A stretch of DNA of 64,000 bases from Atkinsonella hypoxylon (Eukaryota > Ascomycota > Sordariomycetes > Hypocreales > Clavicipitaceae). Made by a program: the position numbers and the translations under genes. Below, piece after piece: positions 8,997 to 21,185 of the stretch. The notes below the pieces were generated by a model. It saw only the letters and a list, made by a program, of their open reading frames with translations, had not been told where the DNA came from and did not search any database. How positions within the stretch are numbered: the stretch's first letter is position 1; every line of letters starts with the position of its first letter. The stretch covers positions 1 through 64,000 of the forward strand of contig JFHB01000129.1 in assembly GCA_000729835.1 (NCBI GenBank), given 5' to 3'.

Positions 8997-11900
8997 GGTG
9001 GCGCGCGATGACGGTGCCGCAAGTCAAATGTGGGGTCAAGGATCTTGTGTCGCTCCGTCAAAAGCAGGTTGATGAGGCAAAATTGTGGTTTCGCGAGTCT
9101 TGAACTGTACGCACGGAGAGACGAGCCCAATTCAGTGACGCTACAGGGGTTAGTTTGCGAATGTCGGCGGGTCTGCCTCGCTGAGCTGTTAAATGCCAAC
9201 AGTGTTTACTCCGTCGTCAGTGTCTAGAATCCACTGTGCGGTGCCCGTCTCCACTAGACTTTTCTGGGCAGTTTCTGGTGGTCAACTACCAGCAACTGGA
9301 CGTTGCCATGTGTACTAAAAGTTAGACAGAGCAAAGAAACGAGATGGCACACCTCTTTATAACGCTTTCTCTTCTTCCCGTCTCACAGCAGGTTTCAATT
9401 GCAACGTGGCAATTCATAAAAACGCGGTCGAATTTAAAATCCTGGCAACACAGCCGATCAGCGCAAATTCGATTGACATTCCAGAAGCCTGTTACATATA
9501 ATATAGTCTTGAGCCCCAAGACCCCTTGCTTGAGCAGAAGGCTATTAGTTAGTGACAGCCATAGACAGACAGGGGATGATCAGACGCTAGTTATCGACCA
9601 GATCCGTTTTCAATGAATGCCACTCGTTCTGAACCCGGCTTTGGCTGACGTTGAACTTGGCGCATGAATCCCTCGTTTCTTGTTGGTACCCGCGGAAAAC
9701 CATGCCATCCAGCTCTGGAAACAAAGGCTTCGACGGCCGGGCATCCAACCCAGGATTTTCATATTATGGCATTACGGCTGCGTGAGTATTCAAGGCAAGT
9801 CATTCCACATCACATAAACTACTTAGTGATGATGAGGCGGTGAGCTCGACAGTCAGGCCTTTGGAGGTCCATGGATTGAAGCACAAGCAAGCCCCATGGT
9901 GATACGGCCGTACACACGGAAGATATCCCACTGGTACCCTGTCATTTCTCGTCTGCATGTGCTTCTCGATAGATTTATGAAGGGGGACCCAACGCTGGAC
10001 TGAAGTCTTCGGTAGCCGGACACCACTTGCAACTATTAATATCAATAATTATAGGCAGCTGTCAAGGCCACAGTCCTTGGCCACATAGACCATCAACTAC
10101 CAGCTTAACCAGAAAACGCGAGGCACTTTTACCTGCGTCAGTCGGGACGTGCTCTTGTAAACGCGTAAAACGAGAACATCAATCCAACACTTTCAGGTCC
10201 CAGATTTATCCGCAGATGAGTCTCCGGGCATGGTTCGGCTGTGCGATCTTCTACAAAAGAGCTCGCTCGACGCCTGATCGCCAATTCTTAATACTAACTT
10301 GAGCACGTACTTTCCACCTCATATTCGCGAATCACGTGGATATCGAGTATTACAGCCCATCAGCCGGCCGCAATAAGATGGGCAGGTCGACTGCAAAGTC
10401 TTGTGCGACTGTGACTCAGTCTGTCCCTATCCCACTCCCTGGAAATGCTCTCATTCAGCGGCATTATCGGTCGCCAGCTAGAGACGCATCGATAGAGAGC
10501 CCCTCTGCGGATAACAACATCGGATACCACGTCCCATCAGTTCCATCCCCGTCCACAGACTGTAATTTTAGCGTCAGCAACGGGCAAGAACTTGCGAAGA
10601 ATCGAAATGCGAAACCAATATGGTAAAAAAGCGTAAAGAACTGGCTTGCCATCAGCGAGCCCTCCGCACAAGCTCTCAAAAGTCAACGAGCATCGGCATA
10701 TAATCATTTTGGAATCGCCCTAGAAGATCCGCAGGCAGTGGCCAAAATGCATCTTCCCATTGGCAAGATTCCTCATGGTGTCACAACATCGACCACAGGC
10801 CCTACACCCAAAAAGGCATTGACCGAGCCATCCAAGCCAGCGACTGAAAAACAATGCTACGCGAAGTACAGAGGGTCACATTCTCTATCAAGCGACATGT
10901 CCTCATACCCCAGTTCTCAAAATACGAAGAAGATGGCATCTTGGGCAGAGTAAAACACAGCGTTGACCGTCCAGGAACAGTTATGATCATTATATTTGAA
11001 CGAAATGCGAGGCGTGCAAGCCAGTGTAGCATCTCGTCATCATGTTTGCATTGACGATGCGGTTGGATCCCTCATAATTGGGTAGCTGTGTCTGAGAAGG
11101 AGCATAAGCGGCATCGGCCAAACACTAAGAATTCCCGGCATGGCGGGCGGCATTAGCGTTGTTCTCAGGTTTGGGCATTCTCCCTCATTTTTAAGCGTGT
11201 CGGATTGTACTACTACTTGAATGATTAGTATCGTGTTTGCCATCCAATCTATGAAAAGAATTACCTCGCTAAATTCTACGTTTGAGCTGAGACAAATGAC
11301 TAATATCTGCTGCCAGATATGACAGTTCAGAAACCACGGTAGATAGCCTAGCAGTGGCCAGTGGCTGAAAGCTGTTCAGCTGACCGGTCTTGAGTAATCG
11401 TCCTGGTTTAAACAGGTTCCATTTCCTTGGCGCAAGCAGTGAGCCGAGAGACGTTAGAAGGAACTGGTAGGCAACGGCCAGGCCTTGTCTATGAGGACAT
11501 CGGGAGGCGGATTCGAGACATGGAGTAATAAATTGCCCATGGTCGCAACTTGTCTCCGCCGCTATTCACTAGCTTGCGCCGGAAACCAAAGTTGATTGGC
11601 CCAAAACTGCACAACCTTGATTCAAGCTACCTCTATGACGTAGCGCTTCCCTCATGTGGAATTGACTTTGTCGGCACTTTGCGAGTACAATGTTCGTGCT
11701 GAGAGCTGAGAGAAAAGAGGGACTAGAGCAATTTGCTGGCGTCAGTGTTTTCCTTGGATCGTAGCCTTGGTTTCAAACGACTTCCATCTTTCATTCTATA
11801 CTTTTCTGATGACTGGACCATGAGGTGCCCAGCCGAGCAGCTGTTCATTACTATAGTTTTATTTGAGTCCCTGAATACATGAGAAACAAAGCAGGCAACA

Positions 11901-12000
11901 TAGTTTCAGGAGCACATCCGTCAACCCTTTAGCATTATATACTCAGGTTCCGCTGCCTCATCCTCTATCGGAGCAAACCCATCTTAACTAAGCATACAAA
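8997..12000. other. 3 kb intergenic with a probable decayed gene
   Basis: Spacer between RED (promoter side) and the DUF2417 gene. No intact gene is supported. The middle contains a long, nearly open reading frame described separately (10027-11054). The last about 130 bp before 12001 carry the sequence TTATATACTC and a CA-rich leader, compatible with a promoter for the downstream gene. Confidence 0.5.
10027..11054 (+). pseudogene. Probable decayed protein-coding gene, family unknown
   Basis: One plus-strand frame stays open from 10027 to 10953 (309 codons) apart from two stops at 10300-10302 and 10624-10626. About fourteen would be expected by chance. The second half reads like a real protein: SEPSAQALKSQ, EDPQAVAKMHLPIGKIP and GPTPKKALTEP. 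Near 10854 a coding-like reading continues in another frame (LREVQRVTFSIKRHVLIPQ, then EEDGILGRVKHSVDRPGTV) until 11054. The pattern of stops and a frame change suggests a pseudogene. The GTAAAA/CATCAG pair around the second stop would make a 33-nt intron, which is too short to rescue it. I do not recognise the family. Confidence 0.35.
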
Positions 12001-13670
12001 ATGCCTTTGTTCAGCAAAAAGAACGACGACGACGACAGTCGAAGCGGCCATAGTTACAGGGACTCCACGGTTGGGGCCCAGCAGACGCAGCCAGATGAGC
12101 ACACTCGCCTGCTCCCGAACCGCCTCGACTCCAGCAGAGATTCCAGCAGAGCGTTTCTTACACCGGATGATCCTGCCGTATCACCATACAACCTTTGGAG
12201 TATTCGCATTCTTCGCTATCTCACACTGTTGTTCGCCATCGCCACATTCGCGTGGTGGATTGTTCTCCTGGTTTCAACATTCGCGACACCACCAGGATTC
12301 CACTCCAGAGGAAGTGGATTCCTGGCATTCAGCTTTACTACCTTGACATTTGCCAATATGGTGATTGTTCTCATATTTTTCGGCGTGCCAGCAAAGGCAA
12401 ACCGGATCTTATCATTCGTATTGGCCGTATGTATTACTCCATGATCCAACGTTGCGATGTTCAAGTAATAAAGCGGTTTACTAACTTGACTTGGGTGCAG
12501 TTCCTACTTCTGTTCGATATGATTATTCTCCTTGCTGTCCAGCAAACAAGATACGAAGAGGGCTGGGTCGGGACGGTCAGTGTAGTCTGGGCTCTGCTGA
12601 TGAGCCTCTGGGGGTTGCTCACGGATCGGATGGTCAAATGGGGCAAAGAGGAGGAGGAGGAACGACTGACCGGACGTGCTGAGACAAGACGAACTCTCAC
12701 CGAGTGGTCTGCTGTCATGATATCTACTATCGCTTATGCTGTCATGGCTGTCGCTGTCGTTCTTATCACACTCACTATTATCCTGCGCGCTTTGGATGCT
12801 GGCTTCGCAGCACCCGGGAAAATGCACGGCGTCGATAGGGACAAGTACCGCATCCATATATATTGTCAAGGAAACCAGGCCAATACCCTGGGGCAAGTAG
12901 TGCCGACGGTGCTCTTTGAAGGAGGAGAATGGCCTGTCGAGAACGGTTTGTGGGAATTCGCAGACAACGCCATCAAGAATGGCTCCATTTCTCGGTATTG
13001 CTTTGCGGACCGCCCTGGTATGGCGTGGTCTGATACAGCACCTTCCCCTTTGTCTGCTGGATTTGCCGTCGATGCTTTGAGCGAAGCTCTTGCCAAGGCT
13101 GGCGAAAAGGGACCATGGGTCATTGCCAGCGCAGGTATCGGCACCCTCTATTCGAGAGTGTTCTCGTCTCGTCATGGCCAAGACATCAAAGGACTGCTTC
13201 TCATAGACCCTCTTCATGAGGATCTTCTCTACCCATTGGCATCCGCCGGACGAGGTTTCCTTCTCTGGCTGCGTGGTGTCATATCTCCTCTTGGACTAGA
13301 GCGTCTACCTGGAGCGATATTTAGAGGTCGAACCTCGCGTGATCGTGTCTATGGACGATCAGCAAACCAGGGCAGCAAGTTCATCTTCGCCAAACTTCAA
13401 GAGAGTTTAGTCCTTGAGTCGTTCACGAAGCGGGAGGTTCAAAGCAGCCGTCAGATTCAAGACAAAGATACTGCGTTGGCTGTTGTAAGTTCTGGGCGAA
13501 AGATTAAGCGGAGCAAGCAGTGGGAACAAAAGCAGAGAGACCTGACAACATTGACCGAAAACCTCAAGGGCTGGGATGTTGTTGATGGTGCACCGCACGA
13601 AGTTTGGGAGACCTGGGAAGGAAGGGATCAAATTGAGCGCCGGTTAAGGGCATTGGTAAACGGAAAGTGA
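12001..13670 (+). CDS. DUF2417 integral membrane protein with alpha/beta hydrolase domain
   Basis: Two exons, 12001-12426 and 12501-13670, give 531 residues; the 74-nt intron follows FVLA and restores FVLA-FLLLFDMI. The N-tail carries the family-like PDEHTRLLPNR (31-41) and DDPAVSPYNLW. Five hydrophobic segments follow at about 71-96, 107-129, 136-156, 164-184 and 212-238. From about residue 250 an alpha/beta hydrolase domain is seen: YRIHIYCQG, TVLFEGGEWP, ADRPGMAWSD, then WVIASAGIGTLYSRVF (348-363), LLLIDPLHED and, near the end, DGAPHEVWETWEGRD, where the catalytic His is expected. The canonical G-x-S-x-G elbow is altered (S352-A-G354-I-G356), so catalytic activity is uncertain. Fungal members are often annotated as mitochondrial membrane proteins, without firm biochemistry. 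Confidence 0.85.
12427..12500 (+). other. Intron of DUF2417 gene
   Basis: The donor is GTATGT, and a CTAAC branch-like element (TTTACTAACTTG) lies shortly before the acceptor GTGCAG. The intron is 74 nt, phase 0, and interrupts the third membrane segment. Confidence 0.9.
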
Positions 13671-15368
13671 GCAGACGATGTAACGGCCAAGGCCCCTTGA
13701 ACAGGGGATCGGGTTGCGGGAACTCTGCGTTAGGATGACAGTTTGTGGGACTTTGATTTGAGAGCGAGAATGTCATGAATTTAAGCCGATGATATCAGCA
13801 TAATGTAATGAAATAAATTGTATACCGACAAAGCCGCAGCTCGAGTTCCGATTGTCACAAAGCATGAACCTTGCTAGTGTTCTTGACGTTGTGAGTCCCT
13901 GACTAATCCGGTGAAGAAATCGATTTTTTTTTTTGCAAACATGTGTACAGGTCAGGGTCGGTACGATAATGCAGTTGAAACAGGAAGGGCAACAAGGTAC
14001 CTACCATCGCACGCCAACCAAATGCTGGGGATAACTTCACAATTCAATATTGATCATGAGATGGATCAACGCCACTGGTACGCGATCGCAAATCGCTTCC
14101 ATTTTCAGGCAGGACGTATTGATTTCTTTCTGTCGATTTTTCTGGGTGTAGACAAGTTTGTTTTCATTGCATGCGAGGCTGGCAACCCATGCAGCGATTC
14201 AGCCCTGGCTCAGAGGGTACTTACTACTGACCCTACAGACATATTGCGACCCTGTTCTCGTATGCAGGTCCGGGTAATTGAAGATGTGCATATCGGATGG
14301 GCCGTTGCATTGCGATCTGCGGCAGGCTGCGTTTTGTCCAGGGCGTCAAGAGGGCGAGCGGATGCAAGAAACAGGGAGATACCTATTTGAAGCAATGTGT
14401 TTCGAGCAATCTTGATCGGTGAATTATTGCCATCCGCTGAGACGCAGCCGGATTCGCCAGACCATGTGGGGAACAGTGTATTACTTGGCTTGCTGGACAA
14501 CCTGGTTGTTTATTTTTAGTGTAAGGAGCATTTCTCCATGGATATGAAATGTTAAAGAGCAGAGACACTACGAGAAAGTAGTAGGGCATTAACCAAATAA
14601 GAATGATAACGATAGTGATACAATGGGCCAATGTACGTCCAAATGTATAGAGTCATCTGTCGCCCGGTATACATATCTCTTCCGGGGACCAAATGGTACT
14701 AGCCCTGTACCGCGGACCCACATCGCGTCGGTCCTCCGTAAGTTGACCTCTAAAACGCGTCAACGGAGCTTAGCCGTGGTACCTTCAATTGCAAGCGCGA
14801 GGTTATACGTCTTGTAACATCAAGTATCTACTATTATAGTAAAAATTGTTATTATTAGTAGGGGCGGCTAACCGAACATGTACTTGTGGCGACGTCCAAT
14901 TTTGCCGAGGGTCGCCCAATCATGACTAGGTGTATGGACCAATTACAAGGTTTTGCCGCCTCTGACTGGCTACACAGATTTAGCGAGCGACGTGGTTGGT
15001 TAGCTGGTTGGAAGGAGCGGAAGCAATCACGGTAAACGATTTTCAGCACCATGCCGCTTTGATTTCTTCCCTGGTGAATTAATGTTCTGACTGACCATAG
15101 GTACACTGCACGCCTCGCGCTAATGCCGATTGGGTGACTTGCCCTACCAAGCTCATAATATTGCCCCATATTATTTGAAAGGCAAGAAAGCACCCGCATC
15201 AGATTTGATAACCTTTATGAATGTTGAGCGCATGGGAAGGCTTCCAAGAACCGTTAGAACCATGCCAGACCCTTGTAAAAAAAAAAAAAACGATAGGGCA
15301 GTGGATAGACTAGAGGCCACGACCTGAACTGCCAGAACAGACAACAAGAGTCTGGTGTCATTCGCCGG

Positions 15369-15399
15369 CCAACGTATTCCAACGTATTCCAACGTATTC
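15369..15399. repeat. Tandem repeat, 10-bp unit CCAACGTATT
   Basis: Three head-to-tail copies of CCAACGTATT, intergenic. Confidence 0.85.
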
Positions 15400-15499
15400 A
15401 TGAGTGCCAGCCAGTATCCGTATTATTGTTAGAAGGGAAACAGCGGGTTCTTTCAAGTCGGCTGCCGAAAACCCGTTGAACGCTTATTAACTACGCTTA

Positions 15500-15532
15500 T
15501 TATTACCCCACCCACGGGCCTGCGGGTAATAA
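15500..15532. repeat. Short inverted repeat TTATTACCC / GGGTAATAA
   Basis: Perfect 9-bp arms are separated by a 15-nt GC-rich loop, in noncoding DNA. It could form a hairpin or mark an old element end; nothing else supports an element. Confidence 0.6.
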
Positions 15533-15820
15533 ATAAATAGTCATCTGTTGGTAAATCGCACGGCCGCCGGAGACCCTTGCCTTCTGGGTAGGGAGCAATT
15601 AGGACTTTTGGCAGCATGTCAATCCACGTGTTGTGTTTGATGATGACTGGCCCTTTCCTCACTTCATCACTGCCCTGCGCCGCCGCCCTTACGTGGCGTG
15701 TGTGGTGGTCCGGTGCAGCTGCCCGCTCGCGATGCACGGATAACACCGTGCAGACATAATAATAATAATACCAGCCTACGTTTAAGCATGAGGCGTTTAG
15801 TTGGCCACAGCTTCCCATGA

Positions 15821-15860
15821 AGCCATTCAAGCCATCCAAGCCATCCAAGCCATCCAAGCC
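15821..15860. repeat. Minisatellite, 9-bp unit CCATCCAAG
   Basis: Four copies (the first as CCATTCAAG) lie head to tail in the spacer upstream of LRG1. Confidence 0.85.
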
Positions 15861-17459
15861 AATTCTAACTCTGGACGCGAGCCGCTGCTGCGGGTCATTG
15901 TTTCTGGCTCTTGTGCTCCTGCATTGGCTCTGAATGGGGATGGGATTGGGATAGGATGGGATGGGATTGGGCTGCAACAAACGCCGTTAGCCTATCCTGC
16001 CCTGCCCACTCGTGCACTCGTGAGTCGTGAGTCGTGCCTCTGTGATCTGTGCTTGTGCTTGCCCATCATCGTCTCAGTTGCATCTCCACCACCCATTTCC
16101 AACCCTGGCCTGGTCTGGTCAAGTAGTGTAGTGTAGCACACGCGTCGTGCGCAGTGGGAGAGGCTTGTTGCTATTCTTGGGGCTTGTTGGTGGTGTCGCT
16201 GATCTGGATGATCTGGATGATAGTTAATGCCTCCAGTTGTCTTCCTCCTCCCCGAGCGAGCCTTCCAGCTGTTGCTGCTACTGCTACTGCTGCTGTTTTG
16301 CTCCAGCAGTTATCCTGAAGCTCGTACGGAGTCTCGTGTGCGACTGTGTGTCGTCGTAGAGTTCAAAATACCAGTTGACAGCAAGTTGAATTCATAATCC
16401 GATACACGCGCATTCCGCCGTTTATTATTATTGTATCATTATTTATTGTTGTATTAATTTTGTTGGTATTATTCCTTTCTTTTCGTTCTTGCCCCCGCTT
16501 ATCTGGTCTTGGTGTGTTTTCGTTTTATTGATTCTCTCGGAGCCAGGCGCTTCTGCCAGGTGCTTCTGCCAGGCGCTCCCCCCCCCCACTGCCGAGTGGC
16601 GCAACTTTTTCCGCCGCAGTGGCCCAGTAGGCCCAGCAGCACAGTAGCCCCAGCCAGTACAACTGGCCCGGCTCTCCAGCGGCAATTGATGCCATAATTC
16701 CGGCTCCACGTCAAGTCTCGTACCTCGCTGCAAAGGCCAAAGTCTCTGTTTCCTTGACGTGCAGGCCAAACCCACCAGTTGGCCCAGGTGCTAGTGACCA
16801 AAGCTGACCAGACTTGCCATGTCCAGTCTCCTCGCCCAGCCAACGCGAACCACTTCAGCACCACCATCAAGCCGCCTTCACCACTGCCGTCATTTCTGCA
16901 GCTTCGTCGACCTTGCTGTCACCATTGTCCCACCTCCACCGCTGCTCGACGACATATTGCATTATTTCCCATGCTTTTTAGCCCTTTCTACCATTACAGC
17001 ATATACTCAGTTTATCAGTCGCAAAACAACATTGTGTCGTTGTTGATGCCATCATTGTCTAGCCAGCCCCCTCGACTTGCTGATCCAGACCCGCGACCCT
17101 GAACCTGAACCTGAATCTGAACGCTCGTTGTCGTTGGGCAGTCACTCGAACGCCCAAACGCGATCATTTTGCAACGCCAGCTTACGTCTTAATTGTGCCT
17201 CACTCTCAGTCAAGTTTTTGTCGCATTTCCAATTGGCGTCTTTGTTGACTTTAGGACATCGTCGTGGCTGATGCCGACCGCCATTCCTACCCCTCGTCCA
17301 CTCTTGTTGCATACCTGGCGCTGAGACGGGATCACGCCTGGACGCAACCCGTCTTTGTCTCCTAGCAGAGGATTGCCTGCTTGACTCTTGGCTCTGGGCT
17401 GGCGAAGTTGCGAACCTTTCATTTAGCGTAGCTGGCTCTTGCTGCTCCGTCACTTCGCC

Positions 17460-20400
17460 ATGGCGTCGGATTACGGGCGACCTTCTACCGACCGTCCTCG
17501 CGGCGACTATTCGGGCTCCGAGTCCAGCTATCCAACCGACAGACATTGGCAAAACGGCGGCTCAAGGACTCGAACGCCAGATAGCACATACCGTCTGAAA
17601 CCCACCAGCTCTGGCTCCAGTATGCCTGGTGCTTTTCCCGGAGCTTGGTCCGACGAACCGCCTCCTCGAAAGAGCGGAGAGCGAAATCGATCACGACAGC
17701 GAAACGGACGGACTGCGAGCGGTCAAATGAGGATATGCAAAAAGTGTGGAGAGCCATTGACTGGCCAATTTGTTCGGGCCCTGGATGGCACTTTCCATTT
17801 GGATTGCTTCAAATGTCGAGTACGTATGCCAGTCTAGTAGTGTGAAGGGCACGGGACCTGCGCGAGCCTGGCACCGCACTTGTCGGCCAATTGGTCCCCA
17901 ACTTAAACAGACTTGATCATGAAGCACTGACCTGCAGTATTATAGGATTGTGGCGAAATTGTAGCATCCAAGTTTTTTCCGGCAGACGATGAGAATGGCG
18001 AAGGGCCATATCCGCTTTGCGAGACAGATTATTTTCGACGGCTAGGATTGCTCTGCTACCAGTGTGGAGGCGCATTACGAGGATCGTACATTACTGCTCT
18101 GGATCGAAAGTATCACGTGGATCATTTCACCTGTTCACTATGTTCCACAGTCTTCGGAGCTCAAGACAGCTATTATGAGCACGATGGGAACGTCTATTGC
18201 CATTATCATTACTCCACACAGTTTGCGCAGCGCTGCAACGGATGTCAGACCGCCATCTTGAAGCAATTTGTCGAAATATTCCGCAATGGCCAGAACCAAC
18301 ACTGGCATCCCGAATGTTACATGATTCACAAATTCTGGAATGTCAGACTTGGCCAGCCCAGTGACTCTCCCGAAAAAGCACCCCCAGAACCCGAAAATGA
18401 TGCCGCCAGAGACTTGATACGGTCCGATGAGGAACGAATGGAGGAAAAGGTCTACCGTATCTGGAGTGTGCTGTCAACATTCGAAGAATCCTCCGCTGCG
18501 TGCATTTCGGATATGCTCCTTCACGTCAGCAATAGCGCTTATGTCGACGGCGTGCTGGTGGCCAAACGGTTTATTTGGCACGTTGAAGTCCTTTTTCAGT
18601 CAGCAGATAGGCTGGATCATATGGTGCTCACAAACAACGAGAAGGGTAAGTCATGAGCTTCTGGCGCTGTCGGGCCTTGGACTACGTTTGTGATTTTGCT
18701 AATTATTTGTAATTTGTCATCAGGCCTGTCATATGGGCGCGAGGCTAAGCTTCTATGCAAGAAGATTGTGTCTTTCTTCTCATTACTTTCCAAAACTCAA
18801 GATACGAGTGTGAGGAAGCTCGGTGTTACCCAGGAACTTCTATCTCTCGTCACCGGGTTGGCGCACTATCTCAAACTGTTAATCAGAATATGTCTACAGG
18901 GAGCATTACGTCTCGAAAGGGACTTCGGCGCAAACGAGGGACTCGAGCATTTTCTGGATGATCTATACGACTTTGAAACCTACAAGACCGATGATAGCCT
19001 CATGCAATTGACGATGGGTGGCGCAAATCTCTCAGCCAAGGATTCCGATCACTGCCCGCTGTGCAAACGCTCTGTAGAAGACGAATGTGCCAAGAATGGT
19101 GATTATCGGTGGCACCTTGCATGTGTAAAGTGTGGCCGCTGTGGCCGAGATCTGGGCCGGTCTTTGGGCGAAGCTCAGCACAATGCTTTTGATGGCAAAA
19201 TCTACTGCGCCCAATGCGTGGCTGTGAACACAGAAGGAGTTGTAGCCTTCGAGCATGTCACCAAGCTTGGACAGTATGTTTTCCTGCTCAAGGTCGCTCT
19301 GGCTCGACTATTGGATATTCTTCGCAGCAACGGAACCTTACCTTATACCAATGACGGCACACCTGGCACGGCGACCAATCACAAGCTCGGCGCATCATCA
19401 TTCCTTTCATCGGACTCGAGATCCAAATCATGTGCGGGTGCTAGCGAACAAAGGGAAAATAATCGCGAATCAACGTACGAGAATACCCTCAATGAGGTGC
19501 GGAGGTTGCGCAGCACTCGCCTCGACCGTCATCTGTCTACGAGCGTCCGTCAAGCACGATCTTCCCGCGTTATGGACGCAGATGGAAAAGGCCCACGCCC
19601 CAGCTCGGCTGGAAATGAGGAGAACCAAAGTGACTTGCAGGGCTCAACTGACTTGATGTTTGGACAAAATGATGCTTTAACGCTCGATGATATTCCTCGA
19701 ATTGTTGCTGTAGAGCAATCCCGAGAACAACAGCAGAAACGAGAGCAAGATGCTCGTCGCGATCTGTTCCGCAATGCTCCGGATGGTGTGCGCCCCCCTG
19801 GCCATCAACGAACACAGTCAGCCGGTAGAGACCCTGATATGCGTTCCGCCGAGGCTATTCCTACGCGTATAGTCCGCAAGTTCTTTCCCGAGCTGTCGGG
19901 TCTTGAATACTTCAATGTTCGTCATTTGGCTGTTTTGACTATGCATCCGCTGGTGGAGCAAGAGTTTTCCCTTGACGAACTTTTAACCTTCATCGAGTCC
20001 CGGAAACAAGCGACTTTTTGGAAAAACTTGGGTAAAGCTTTCAAGAATGACAAGAACAAGAATATCAAGAAGAAGGGCGTGTTTGGGGTGCCTTTGGAAG
20101 TAATTATTGAACGAGATGGCGCCGATTCGACGGATGGCGTCGGCCCAGGCACTTTGCGCATTCCAGCAGTCGTAGACGACATAATCGCCTCCATGAGGAA
20201 GATGGATTTGTCTGTTGAAGGAGTGTTCCGAAAGAACGGCAATATCAAGAAGCAGCAGGAGCTGGTCGAGAAGATAAACCAGGAAGGCTGTGACGTTGTT
20301 AACTTCATGGAACAGCCAGTTGTGCAATTGGCAGCGCTTCTCAAACGCTATCTTCGGGACCTCCCAGATCCCCTTATGACGCATAAGCTCTACAGACTTT

Positions 20401-21185
20401 GGATCAGCGCGGCAAAGCTTCCTGATCCGGAAAGAAGGAAGCAGTGTCTGCACCTAATGTGCTGTCTTCTACCGAAGAGCCATCGAGACTGTCTAGAAAT
20501 TGTATTCACGTTCCTGAAGTGGGCTGGCTCTTTCCACCAGCTCGACGAGGAAGTGGGATCCAAAATGGATATCAGAAACCTCGCAACTGTCATTGCTCCC
20601 AACATCCTGACCAATGCGTCAAAAGCTCCTGCGCTCGATAGCGAGGCTATCTATGTCATTGATGCTGTGGAAATACTTATAAGCAATATTGAAGAGATGT
20701 GCCAGGTGAGTCGATTTGCTTCACACCAAGGCGTGAGAGACTCTTGACACTAATTGACAAAATAGGTACCCCATGAGTTATTGGCACTACTCAATGATCC
20801 TCATATTTTCAGCAACAGTGGCGAGATCACTACCAAGGAGATTCTTAAACGATTTCAAGATCGCCAAGGCCATATGCCTGTGGCAGAGGTCAGCGAGGTA
20901 TATAATAGGGAGGACGTCTCAACTCGATCTACTCCTAAGCGTGTGGAGACTGATCCATCAGTTTGGCAAGGCGAGCGGACAGTACGACGGGTTCAAGATC
21001 CAGGGCAAGGCACCCCGCCTCAGAAATGGCCAACTGAGCCTGGAGATCACTCTCGAGGCCCTTACGATCCCCGATTCAACCACTCCGACAGCCACATTAA
21101 TAGTTCGGATGGGCAGCACGGCGAATGGCGCAACTCAGCCTGGGGTCGCCGAGGCGGTGGTCTGGGTGTTGGCGGGGACTCATGA
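17460..21185 (+). CDS. LRG1: LIM-domain Rho GTPase-activating protein (Lrg1-like)
   Basis: Four exons, 17460-17819, 17946-18645, 18724-20705 and 20766-21185, give 1153 residues. After a Ser/Arg-rich N-tail come LIM1 (from C93; CKKC, HLDCFKC split by intron 1), LIM2 (from C157; CYQC ... CSLC ... YCHYHY), a half LIM module (C217-x2-C220 ... HWHPEC) and a further LIM at about 464-521 (CPLC ... HLACVKCGRC ... YCAQC). The RhoGAP domain is at about 807-1010, with the Arg finger in GVFRKNG (R856) and the KRYLRDLPDPL and NLATVIAPN motifs. This order, LIMs first and GAP last, is that of Lrg1, a GAP for Rho1 controlling cell-wall glucan synthesis and polar growth in other fungi. The C-tail is unstructured and Gly/Arg-rich. 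A 233-codon overlapping frame (20773-21474) is a shadow. Confidence 0.93.

Larger units (their letters stand above)
13671..17459. other. 3.8 kb intergenic and LRG1 leader
   Basis: Spacer between the DUF2417 gene and LRG1. Several frames of 60-160 codons exist but show no recognisable domain. It contains the repeats at 15369-15399 and 15821-15860 and an inverted repeat at 15500-15532. The last about 1.1 kb (16300-17459) is C/T-rich with frequent CTGC and CCAC, typical of a long 5' leader of a regulatory gene in filamentous fungi; a 5' UTR intron is possible. Confidence 0.5.

Noticed and set aside
13911..14390. 159-codon plus-strand frame
   Set aside because: No domain, no family resemblance and no coding-like composition.
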